From Streptomyces pyxinicus (lineage in GTDB: Bacteria > Actinomycetota > Actinomycetes > Streptomycetales > Streptomycetaceae), in contig NZ_JANUGP010000014.1 in NCBI RefSeq assembly GCF_024753135.1, positions 124,001-188,000 of the forward strand: a stretch of DNA of 64,000 nucleotides. Direction: 5' to 3'. The notes under the pieces were generated by a model. The model was given only the letters and a program-made list of their open reading frames with translations. It made no database searches and was not told the DNA's origin. A program made the position numbers and the translations under genes. Position 1 is the stretch's first letter. Each line of letters opens with the position of its first letter. Shown piece by piece: positions 57,208-64,000 of the stretch.

Positions 57208-57779
57208 GACGTCCTGTGCCAGCCCCGCACCTCCGGAGGCTCGAACTCGCCGAGACACGGGCACGACTGATCACCCGAATCGTACAGGCAGTTCCGGCCC
57301 TGACCGAGGAAGAGACCCAGGCCGCTCTGGAGCATGTCCGGGCTTGGTCTCCCCAGGCGGCACGCGTGCTGGATGCCCACTTCACCGAGAACCCCTCCGC
57401 GCTCACCGCTCCTTCCCCACACTGCCCAGCCACCCTGCCCCGTCTGCTCCAACATCTCACGGCCCTTGGCCACGGCGACACCATCACCCCCCTTGGCTGC
57501 GCGGTCTGCGGCGAATCAACCCGGGAACTGAACCGTCTGTCACCGCAAGGACGCTGTTGCAGCTGGTGCGTGGAACGGGACGAAGCGAAGCGGTGCGCCC
57601 GCTCTACCGGGCAGCCCGGAAAGCCACCGAATAGCGCACGGCCGGAACGCAGCCCCTTCATCAGGAGACCAGGCCGCCGTCGACGCGTTCCGCGCGGTGC
57701 TCACCGCCCGCAAGAACCCGCAGTCCTGGACGCCGCGCTGCGACCAGGACGTCGCCGTATTCGCCGGTCACTAACTTGA
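57204..57779 (+). CDS. Zinc-ribbon protein, C-terminus probably damaged
   Basis: 191 residues; GTG overlaps the XRE stop. N-terminal helical part (1-90) and a cysteine cluster CAVCGESTRELNRL with CCSWC (about 97-125) that could bind zinc. After about residue 130 the sequence becomes Arg/Pro-rich, as expected after a frameshift; in the other frame a 38-codon piece (DAFRAVLTARKNPQSWTPRCDQDV) ends at 57776. The intact form was probably longer. Function unknown; forms a coupled trio with the integrase and XRE genes. Confidence 0.6.
   Translation: MRRPVPAPHLRRLELAETRARLITRIVQAVPALTEEETQAALEHVRAWSPQAARVLDAHFTENPSALTAPSPHCPATLPRLLQHLTALGHGDTITPLGCAVCGESTRELNRLSPQGRCCSWCVERDEAKRCARSTGQPGKPPNSARPERSPFIRRPGRRRRVPRGAHRPQEPAVLDAALRPGRRRIRRSLT
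57627..57665 (+). repeat. Imperfect 40-bp repeat, copy A
   Basis: Begins CCGAATAGCGCA and continues with GGAAC...CCCCTTCA.CAG. Copy B is at 59846-59885 beyond the HEAT/MerR pair. About 80 per cent identical with two small indels, same orientation. Confidence 0.55.
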
Positions 57780-57806
57780 CCTTGACACGATGACAAGGTT
57801 TTCACT
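57776..57806 (+). promoter_or_regulatory. MerR-type promoter with 19-bp spacer and inverted repeat
   Basis: TTGACC (57776-57781), a 19-bp spacer carrying ACCTTG (57779-57784) and CAAGGT (57794-57799) as an inverted repeat, then TTCACT (57801-57806). Overlong spacers with a centred inverted repeat are the hallmark of MerR-activated promoters. A second -35-like TTGACA overlaps (57782-57787). It precedes a unit whose second gene encodes a MerR protein. Confidence 0.7.
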
Positions 57807-57818
57807 TGGACGCAGGAG

Positions 57819-58607
57819 GTGGTCCCGATCAACACGACCCACGTAACCCCGCAGAACGCCCGTGTGACCAACGCCCTGGGCGCCGAGGACTTGTCAGTCC
57901 GGCTTCAGACGGCCCTGGCGGTCGGCTCGAATCCCGACCCCGTGTTTCTGGAGACGCTCGTCGAGCGGTGCGCGGTCGAGCCGGACTTCTTCGTACGAGA
58001 CATGCTGTCCTGGGCGCTGACCCGCCTCCCGCCGGAGGCCACCCTGCCCCGGATCCGCCATGAGCTCGCCTCCGAGCGTACCCAGGCCCGCAGCCAGGCG
58101 CTGCACACACTCTCCAAGATCGGCGACAAGAGCACGTGGGCCTGGGTCACCCGCGACATGCTGCGGGACGCCGACGACGAGGTCGCGCGGACCGCGTGGC
58201 GCGTCGCGGTCGTCTTCGTGCCCGAGGGCGAGGAGAAGGACCTGGCCGACGAACTGGTTCAGCAACTCGGCCGCGGCGACCGCACTGTGCAGCTGAGTCT
58301 GAGCCGGGCCTTGGCCGACCTCGGTGACGTGATCAGGTCGGCTCTGGAGAGGGCCGCGGAGAGTTCCGACCCGGCGGTGGCCGCGCACGCCCGTGCCACC
58401 GAGTTGCTCCGGCAGAACCCGGAGACCGGTTTCGACGTGGCCCTCGCCGAGGCGAAGCGCATGGTCGCACTCGGTCCGGAACGAGCCGCTGCCGCCGCGG
58501 CTGCGTCGGCAGGCACCGAAACCTCGGAGGCCGCTGAGCCCGCGGAGACGACCGAGTCGATGGAGACCGCGGAGGCTGCAGAGGCATCGGAGGGCGGGGA
58601 TTGCTGA
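57819..58607 (+). CDS. HEAT-repeat protein
   Basis: Up to 262 residues. The nominal GTG at 57819 overlaps the AGGAGG site (57814-57819), which is too close; the codon at ideal distance is ATC (57828), a very rare start. HEAT-like helical repeats fill about 20-200 (LETLVERCAVEPDFFVRDMLSWALTRL, RSQALHTLSKIGD, DDEVARTAWRVAVVF), followed by an Ala/Glu/Thr-rich acidic tail (220-262). Such proteins act as binding scaffolds. Transcribed with the MerR gene whose own C-terminus has similar repeats. Confidence 0.8.
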   Translation: MVPINTTHVTPQNARVTNALGAEDLSVRLQTALAVGSNPDPVFLETLVERCAVEPDFFVRDMLSWALTRLPPEATLPRIRHELASERTQARSQALHTLSKIGDKSTWAWVTRDMLRDADDEVARTAWRVAVVFVPEGEEKDLADELVQQLGRGDRTVQLSLSRALADLGDVIRSALERAAESSDPAVAAHARATELLRQNPETGFDVALAEAKRMVALGPERAAAAAAASAGTETSEAAEPAETTESMETAEAAEASEGGDC

Positions 58608-59638
58608 TCGGCGATGTGGCCCGTCGCTCCGGGGTGAGCACCCGGATGCTCCGGCACTACGACGCCCTCGGGTTGGTGCGGCCCACGGGCCGCACTGTCG
58701 GTGGCTACCGCGAGTACTCCGCCGAGGATGTCCGCAGGATCTTCCATGTGGAGAGCCTGCGGTCCCTCGGGCTCTCGCTCAAGCAGATCGGGCGCGCGCT
58801 GGAGGACCCAGCCTTCACTCCGTCCACCCTGGTCAGCGACCTCATCCGGCGGACGGAGGACCGCCTGGCGCGGGAACAGGAGCTGCTCGAGCGGCTCCAT
58901 GCGATCGACGCGTCGGCCCCCACCGACTGGCAGGGAGTGCTGCGCATCGTCGCACTCATGCGGGAACTCAACTCGCCCAGCGCCGCGCGCAGACAGCAGG
59001 CCGTCCTGGCCCGGCCGGAGGACGTGCCGGTATCCGCCGAACTGCTGGTTGGGGCGGTCCTGACCGAATCAGACCCTCACGTCGCAGGCGCCCTGCGCTG
59101 GGCGCTCGCCCGATCGGGCGGCGACGGTGTGGCGACGCTGTACGCCGGCACGCACTCAAGGGACGCCGACATTCGGCGGCGCGCGGTGCTGGCGATCGCC
59201 GAGCTGCCAGAGGCTCCGGGTGCTACGGCGGTGCTCGCGGACGCCCTCGGGGACCCGGACACGACGGTGCGCAGGCACGCTGCTCTGGCTCTGGGCAGGC
59301 AGGGCGAGGCCGCGGCCGTGCCCACACTCGTCAGCATGGTGGTGGAGGGCTCCAACGACGTGGACGCCGCGGAGGTTCTGGGAACGCTGTCCCTGGACCC
59401 CCGGTGCACGGACTGGATCACGACCGCCCTGGTCGACGAACTGGCCGCGCCCACCGCGGACTCCGTGACACGGATCCGCCTTACCCAGGCGCTGGTCGAG
59501 CTCGCGGGAACCACCGCGCAGGAGGTCCTGCGCCAACTGGCCCACGACGACGACAGCGCTGTCGCCCTCGTCGCCTCAGCCCTTGTCGGAGTTCTCAAAG
59601 AGCGATCCCTCGAAGACCAAGCTGACGAGCATTCCTGA
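58601..59638 (+). CDS. MerR-family regulator with HEAT-repeat effector domain
   Basis: 345 residues. TTG 58601 overlaps the previous gene end and follows GGAGGGCGGGG; it gives the usual family start MLIGDVARRSGVSTRMLRHY. MerR winged helix at 1-70, dimer coiled coil at about 75-110, then a long region of HEAT-like repeats (160-330: ALRWALARSGGDGVATLYAG, RRAVLAIAELPEAPGATAVL, RRHAALALGRQGEAAAVPTL). The effector domain is thus protein-binding rather than metal- or drug-binding. Probably controls its own unit through the promoter at 57776. Confidence 0.9.
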   Translation: MLIGDVARRSGVSTRMLRHYDALGLVRPTGRTVGGYREYSAEDVRRIFHVESLRSLGLSLKQIGRALEDPAFTPSTLVSDLIRRTEDRLAREQELLERLHAIDASAPTDWQGVLRIVALMRELNSPSAARRQQAVLARPEDVPVSAELLVGAVLTESDPHVAGALRWALARSGGDGVATLYAGTHSRDADIRRRAVLAIAELPEAPGATAVLADALGDPDTTVRRHAALALGRQGEAAAVPTLVSMVVEGSNDVDAAEVLGTLSLDPRCTDWITTALVDELAAPTADSVTRIRLTQALVELAGTTAQEVLRQLAHDDDSAVALVASALVGVLKERSLEDQADEHS

Positions 59639-59998
59639 AAGCGCGATCTGAACGAGGCATCAGCCATGGCCTCTCAAGGCGCTTCACGAGAGGCTCGCCT
59701 CGGAGGCAGTCGGTGTCACGGGCATAGCTGGACGGCAGTGTGTGCACACCGCAGGTGCGTCTCGGCCCGGGAATCGCCGGGTGAGCGCCTCGGCCACCCG
59801 GACGCTGGCAAAGGGTCGGTGCTCATACGTCGATCCTCCAGGCGGCCGAATAGCGCAGCCCTGGAACACTGCCCCTTCACCAGTACGGGCGTCGCCCGCT
59901 TGACCGGGAGTGAGAGCACCAGGCTGAGCGCTCCTGAGGCGGCGTGCACCGCCGTAGTCTCGGGCTACCTGGCCACCCCACCCGACCTGCGAGGTCTC
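59639..59998. other. Intergenic region with repeat copy B
   Basis: 360 bp without a supported gene. Contains the imperfect repeat copy B (59846-59885). The plus frame is open but Arg/Ser/Pro-rich and lacks a ribosome site until GAGG before 59999. Confidence 0.6.
59846..59885 (+). repeat. Imperfect 40-bp repeat, copy B
   Basis: Begins CCGAATAGCGCA, then GGAAC and GCCCCTTCACCAG; the partner copy is at 57627-57665 in the same orientation. The two flank the MerR promoter and the HEAT/MerR pair. Confidence 0.55.
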
Positions 59999-60391
59999 AT
60001 GCCCGAGCACAGCACGCCCGCCGCAGTCGCCCACCGTTTCCTCCAGGCGTTCGGCGACCGGGACTGGGAGGCTCTCGGTGAACTGTTCGCGAAGGACATC
60101 GCCTGGAGCATGCCCGGCTCGGGCACGATCTCCGGGAACGCGCACGGGCCGGAGGAGGCGCTGCGCCGGGCCCGGGAGATCGCGGCCGGCGGAGTGCGCA
60201 CCGAGCTGCTCCACGTCCTCGTCGGCGCCCGGGGCGTCGCCCTGTCGCTGCGCAACACCGCGGAAGCGCCGGACGGACGCCTCCTCGACGAACACCTCGC
60301 GACCGTCCTCGGCATCCGGCATGGTCTGATCGCCACCATCGACAGCTACCTCTCGGACGTCGACGGCATGTCCGCCTTCTTCGTACGGTGA
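59999..60391 (+). CDS. SnoaL-like/NTF2-fold protein
   Basis: 130 residues, ATG 59999 with GAGG five bases upstream. Typical ketosteroid-isomerase-like pattern: AVAHRFLQAFGDRDWEALGELFAKDIAWSMPG at the start, then GARGVALSLRNTAE and GLIATIDSYLSDVDGMSAFF at the end. Small monomer or dimer enzyme or binding protein; substrate unknown. Confidence 0.88.
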   Translation: MPEHSTPAAVAHRFLQAFGDRDWEALGELFAKDIAWSMPGSGTISGNAHGPEEALRRAREIAAGGVRTELLHVLVGARGVALSLRNTAEAPDGRLLDEHLATVLGIRHGLIATIDSYLSDVDGMSAFFVR

Positions 60392-60456
60392 GGGTCCACC
60401 CCGGAACTGTGGCTTCCATCACGGCGGACATGATCATGACCTGATGAGATCGCCGA

Positions 60457-61462
60457 ATGCTCGGAGTCCTCCTTCGTTTCCTGCCGTTCTGGGTCCGTGA
60501 GCCCTTGCTCATCGTGATCGGGTCGGTTCTCGGCGTACGTCTCGTCCATCTCGCCATCGACGATCAGGACCTGGTGGTCGCCGCTATCAGCGCCGTATTT
60601 CTCCTGTTCACCGCCGTACGGGTCCACGGGGTGGTCCGAGCGCTGCGCGCACGCCGGAACGGGGACGGGACGGCCCCCGCGGACCCGAGCGGCACCGCTG
60701 CCCCGGTGCCGGTACCCGCCCCGCCCCAGGGAGCACCCGGACCGCGTCCCGTCCCGGCCGCCCCGGAGAAGGAACCCAACGCGTGGGGCCAAACGGCTGC
60801 GGCCCTGGGCGTGTTCGCGGCGCTTGCGGGCTCCATATGGCTGGGTCCGCGCGTGCTCCCGTCGAACGACACCACACCGAGGGTCGCCTCGTGCGAGAAG
60901 GAAGAACACGGGAAGCTGCCCAAGGTCCTTCACGAAGGCGCCCCGGCCGGCGACCGGCGACGACCTGTGCGAGGCCCTCAACCGGCCCGATCTCGCCCGA
61001 CTTCTCGGGACCCCCGGAGAGATCGCGACCACGGCCTCCGGAAGCAACAACACCGGGCTCCTCACCGACGGGAAGGTCGCCCAGCCCGAAGCCGAGATCA
61101 TGTTCGACACGTACACGGTGAACCTGTCGGCGACCTACAACGAGCTGTCGACCGCCCAGCGCGTGAAGCTGATGAAGTTCGGCGACGAGCAGGACGTCAA
61201 GACCCTCACGGTGCTCGGCCGGCCCGCCGTCTTCTCCTCGGACCACACCATGAAGATCGAGTTCAGCCTCGGGGGCGAGGGATCGAGCGGACCGGTCGAG
61301 CAGGGCCCCCTGGCGCGAACCCTGTCCGTGGCCCTGGACCCGAAGGACCGGGGCGGCTACTTCGAACTCACCGTGTGGAGCAAGTCCGGAGCCCTCCCGG
61401 ACGACATCGCTCTCCGCGGCATCGCCGAGAAGGTTCTGCCGACGATCAGCGAACGGACCTGA
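60457..61462 (+). pseudogene. DUF6215-type membrane protein, interrupted by one frameshift
   Basis: The N-terminal half (from ATG 60457) has two membrane segments (about 10-30 and 40-60), a Pro/Ala-rich linker and a further helix (AALGVFAALAGSIWLGP). Its frame continues into Arg/Pro-rich sequence near 60945, whereas the second half (DDLCEALNRPDLARLLGTP to IAEKVLPTISERT, stop at 61460-61462) is in the +1 frame. Joined, they give a single protein of about 335 residues. One base gained in the GC-rich stretch 60943-60965 explains it; this could be a sequencing error or true inactivation. Confidence 0.75.
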
Positions 61463-61770
61463 GGACGCCTTCCACCGTCGGGCCCCGCTCCCGCGTGTCC
61501 GGCAAACCGTGTCAAGGTGGCCAACCTGGGCCGCTTACAACCCAGTTGGGCGCGGCGACAAGGCGCTTACCACACCCGGGCGTTGTGACAACGTCTTTCA
61601 CGACGAAGTAAACTCGTACGTTGGCTAGGCACTTTGACGGGCCCCGTCACCCGACAGAGTGACTACCATGAGCGGCGTACTCGAACCGGAAGACGGCCTA
61701 CCGTCTTTCAGTGTCTCAGTGATGCGCCCGTCATGGACGTACTCCTGTTCTCGGACCGAGGGACCGCTGA
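61463..61770. other. Intergenic region upstream of cvnA
   Basis: 308 bp. Contains the 13-bp palindrome CGTTGTGACAACG (61581-61593) and TAAACT (61609-61614) as a possible -10. No supported small gene, though an ATG at 61668 opens a short frame. Confidence 0.6.
61581..61593. promoter_or_regulatory. 13-bp palindrome in the conservon promoter region
   Basis: CGTTGT-G-ACAACG, about 15 bp upstream of a possible -10 (TAAACT), so well placed for a repressor or activator of the cvn genes. Unassigned. Confidence 0.4.
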
Positions 61771-63570
61771 ATGCCAGTGACTGCTCGCCCCCGCCAGCGC
61801 CGATCCGCGCGAGGGACGCGCTCACCGGGTGTGTTTCCCTGGGCGGTGGTGGTCGTCACCGCCGCGGGAGCCGCCGCGGCCGTCGCCCTCGCGCCCCACA
61901 ACGCCCGTGCCTGGGTGGCCGGGACGGTGATCGTCGCGTGGGTCTGCGTCGTGGTCGTCGCCGGCACCGCGTCCGCGCGGCTGGGCCGGGCCCTGCGCCG
62001 CGCGGAGTCGCGCGGCGAGGAGCTGGAGACGACCAAGGCGCACTGGATGCGGCACGGCGCGGAAACGGACCAGCTGGTCACCACGACACTGCCGGCCGTC
62101 GTCCGGCAGGTGAAGAGCGGCACCGGCCCCGGCGAGGCCCTGTCCGGGCTGCCCACGCCCTCCGACCCGTACCTGCGACGGCTGCTGCACGTCTTCGCGA
62201 CCGAGATGGCCGAGTCGGCCCGGGAGACCGCCGAGGCCCGCTCCGAACTGGAGCGGACACGTGCCGAGATGGGCCAGTGGACCGCCCAGCTCGACCACGT
62301 GACGAAGGAGACGCTGCCCGCCGCCGTCACCTTGCTGCGCGAGGGCAGCTCCGCCGAGACCGTCCTCGCCAAGCTCGACTGGCCGGCCCACCCGCTGCTG
62401 CGCGGCCCCGGCGAGTCGTTCGTCCGCGAACTCGCCTACAGCGAACGCCGTTCCGCCGCCGCCCAGGCCGCCTCCGCCAAGGCACTGAGCCGGGTGCAGG
62501 CCAAGATCGTCAGCATGCTCGCCGAGCTGCGCGACCTCCAGGAGCGGCACGGCGCGGAGGTCTTCGGCGACCTGCTGCGCCTGGACCACGCCACCTCCCA
62601 GCTCGGCCTCATGACCGACCGACTGGCCCTGCTGATGGGCGGCCGCTCCAGTCGCGTCTGGAACAAGCCGATCGTCATGGAGAGCATCCTGCGCGGCGCG
62701 GTCGGCCGGATCGCCGCGTACCGGCGGGTGCGGCTGCACAACTCCAGCAAGGGCGCCATCGCGGGCTTCGCGGCCGAGGGCGTGATGCACCTGCTGGCCG
62801 AACTCATGGACAACGCGGCCAACTTCTCGCCGCCCATCGACGAGGTCCACGTGTACGTGGAGGAGCGGAGCGCCGGCCTCGTCGTCACCATCGAGGACAG
62901 CGGCCTGAAGATGTCCGACGCCGCCATGCGCCGCGCGGAGGAGTCGGTCTCCGGCCGTACCACCGACCTCGCCTCGCTCCAGGGCACCCGGCTGGGCCTG
63001 GGCGTCGTGGGGCGGCTCGCCGCCAAGTACGGCATCAGCGTCAACTACCGGCCGTCCTCCCGCGGAGGCACCGGCGTCGTCGTCCTGCTGCCGCCTCAAC
63101 TCGTGGCGCAGCAGCGCGAGCCCGTCACCGTGGAGCCCCCGCGGCCCAGCGCGGAGCTGCCGCGTCCCGCCGCCGTCGCCCCCGCTGCGGAGGCCGTCCC
63201 GGCGGCCGGCCCGGGGCCGGTCGTACCGGCCGGCCCGCGGGCGGTCGTACCGGCCGAGGTGATGGCACGAACCGACGATCCTCGCGCCGACGACCCCCGC
63301 GCCGACGACCCGCGCGTCCGTAGCGCCGCCACCCCGAACGGGCTGCCCGTCCGGGCCCCCGGCCGCACCATGGCCGAGGCGGAGCGCACGAGGCCGAAGG
63401 CCGCGCCCGAGCGCACCGGCCGGGAACCCGGCGCCGCCGGGCCCGCACGTGACGCCGGCAGCCGGTTCGGAGCCTTCCACCGCGGCCGCCAGTCGGGGTC
63501 GGCGGCCGTCGACGGCGCGTCCGGCGGCGTCCCGGGCGGACCCGAAGCCGTCCCCGGGACGGACGAGTAG
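61771..63570 (+). CDS. cvnA: Conservon sensor-like histidine kinase (CvnA)
   Basis: 599 residues, ATG 61771 with GAGGGA about eight bases upstream. Two transmembrane helices near the N-terminus (about 22-42 and 46-66), a coiled-coil/linker region (80-220), a dimerisation region (about 225-300), an HATPase domain with N-box ELMDNAANFSPP (near 344), the G boxes (VTIEDSGLKMS, LGLGVVGRLAAKYGI) and a long disordered Pro/Ala/Arg tail from 455, with a DDPRA repeat. No conserved phospho-acceptor histidine is obvious, as in other CvnA. Followed by cvnB; in Streptomyces the set continues with cvnC and the GTPase cvnD. Confidence 0.92.
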   Translation: MPVTARPRQRRSARGTRSPGVFPWAVVVVTAAGAAAAVALAPHNARAWVAGTVIVAWVCVVVVAGTASARLGRALRRAESRGEELETTKAHWMRHGAETDQLVTTTLPAVVRQVKSGTGPGEALSGLPTPSDPYLRRLLHVFATEMAESARETAEARSELERTRAEMGQWTAQLDHVTKETLPAAVTLLREGSSAETVLAKLDWPAHPLLRGPGESFVRELAYSERRSAAAQAASAKALSRVQAKIVSMLAELRDLQERHGAEVFGDLLRLDHATSQLGLMTDRLALLMGGRSSRVWNKPIVMESILRGAVGRIAAYRRVRLHNSSKGAIAGFAAEGVMHLLAELMDNAANFSPPIDEVHVYVEERSAGLVVTIEDSGLKMSDAAMRRAEESVSGRTTDLASLQGTRLGLGVVGRLAAKYGISVNYRPSSRGGTGVVVLLPPQLVAQQREPVTVEPPRPSAELPRPAAVAPAAEAVPAAGPGPVVPAGPRAVVPAEVMARTDDPRADDPRADDPRVRSAATPNGLPVRAPGRTMAEAERTRPKAAPERTGREPGAAGPARDAGSRFGAFHRGRQSGSAAVDGASGGVPGGPEAVPGTDE

Positions 63571-63693
63571 AGCCGGCCCGCACACCACCCGAGGCGCTCA
63601 CAGCCCCTCACCCCCCACTGATTCGCGCCACCACGTTGGATTGGAGGAACGGGTCGGGTGACCGTCGACCGGTCATGACCCGCCCCGCCCGTC

Positions 63694-64000
63694 ATGGACA
63701 CCACTGACAACAGCCTCACCTGGCTCCTGAAGAGCCTCTTGGAGCGGACGCCGGGCACCCGTCACGCACTCGTCCTGTCCCGGGACGGCCTGAAACTCTG
63801 CTGGACGGAACACCTGACCCTGGACCAGGCCGACCAGCTGGCCGCCATCTGCTCCGGCATCCAGGCTCTGGCGCAGGGCGCCTCGGTGGAGTTCGGGGAC
63901 GGCTCGGGCGGCGTCCGGCACTCCATGACCGAGTTCCACGGCGGCCTGCTGTTCATCGTGGAGGCCGGACAGGGCGCGCACCTCGCCGTCATCGCCGACG
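63694..64000 (+). CDS. cvnB: Roadblock/LC7-domain protein (CvnB), 3'-partial
   Basis: ATG 63694 opens a frame that runs off the window after 102 codons. Roadblock/LC7 pattern: MDTTDNSLTWLLKSLLERTPGTRHALVLSRDGLKL, then ADQLAAICSGIQALAQGAS and GGLLFIVEAGQGAHLAVIAD. In conservons CvnB forms a membrane complex with CvnA, CvnC and the GTPase CvnD, resembling G-protein systems. The coding position directly after cvnA fits. Confidence 0.9.
   Translation, partial: MDTTDNSLTWLLKSLLERTPGTRHALVLSRDGLKLCWTEHLTLDQADQLAAICSGIQALAQGASVEFGDGSGGVRHSMTEFHGGLLFIVEAGQGAHLAVIAD

Overview
The window looks like a chromosomal segment of a Streptomyces (or very close actinomycete). It is extremely GC-rich with strong G/C wobble bias, uses many GTG starts and 4-nt stop/start overlaps, and carries actinomycete gene types: a conservon start (cvnA-cvnB), a SigE-type sigma factor, an ANTAR regulator, a GvpA-type protein and a DUF6215-type protein. 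No rRNA, tRNA, CRISPR array or insertion sequence was seen.

1-20153: the 3' part of a non-ribosomal peptide synthetase cluster. The window opens inside a condensation domain of one synthetase (partial C-A-PCP) and continues with a three-module synthetase (C-A-PCP x3-TE). Adenylation codes read by eye are valine-like in the first two modules and an unusual shared code in the last two, which are near-identical tandem copies exactly 3,147 bp apart. After a strong terminator comes a tightly coupled accessory block: GHMP kinase, cysteine-synthase-like PLP enzyme, ATP-grasp ligase, argininosuccinate-lyase-like enzyme, MFS exporter and Sfp-type phosphopantetheinyl transferase. Kinase, PLP enzyme and lyase fit the known logic for 2,3-diaminobutyrate (or diaminopropionate) with aspartate as nitrogen donor. 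The ATP-grasp enzyme is the unexpected extra.

20162-26818: assorted metabolism and regulation: a GNAT protein, a LysR regulator divergent from a SnoaL-like/amidohydrolase pair, a GAF-PP2C phosphatase, a GAF-ANTAR regulator and a membrane protein.

26966-43170: what looks like a peptide and D-amino-acid scavenging region. It holds an Asp/Glu racemase, a PucR-type regulator, an isochorismatase-like hydrolase, three SxxK serine hydrolases without signal peptides, a peptide ABC importer with a permease-ATPase fusion, an M19 dipeptidase, an M20 hydrolase, a GNAT acyltransferase and an enolase-superfamily N-acylamino-acid racemase. The last three match the known succinylation, racemisation and desuccinylation route that converts D- to L-amino acids.

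43214-55589: housekeeping and small genes: a kinase-fold phosphotransferase with a membrane-anchored protein, a GNAT, a cold-shock protein, a solitary gvpA-like gene, corA, a trypsin-like protease, a secreted protein, a SigE-family sigma factor with a membrane partner, and a family VIII-type esterase. Two gene graveyards lie here: a headless LysR abutting a shattered ArsR-type regulator, and a histidine-kinase fragment fused to a GPP34-like remnant.

55617-59638: a tyrosine recombinase, an XRE regulator and a zinc-ribbon protein in overlapping genes behind a palindromic operator pair, then a HEAT-repeat protein and a MerR regulator with its own HEAT-repeat tail behind a MerR-type 19-bp-spacer promoter. 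59999-64000: a SnoaL-like protein, a frameshifted DUF6215-type gene, then cvnA and the start of cvnB, which runs off the window.
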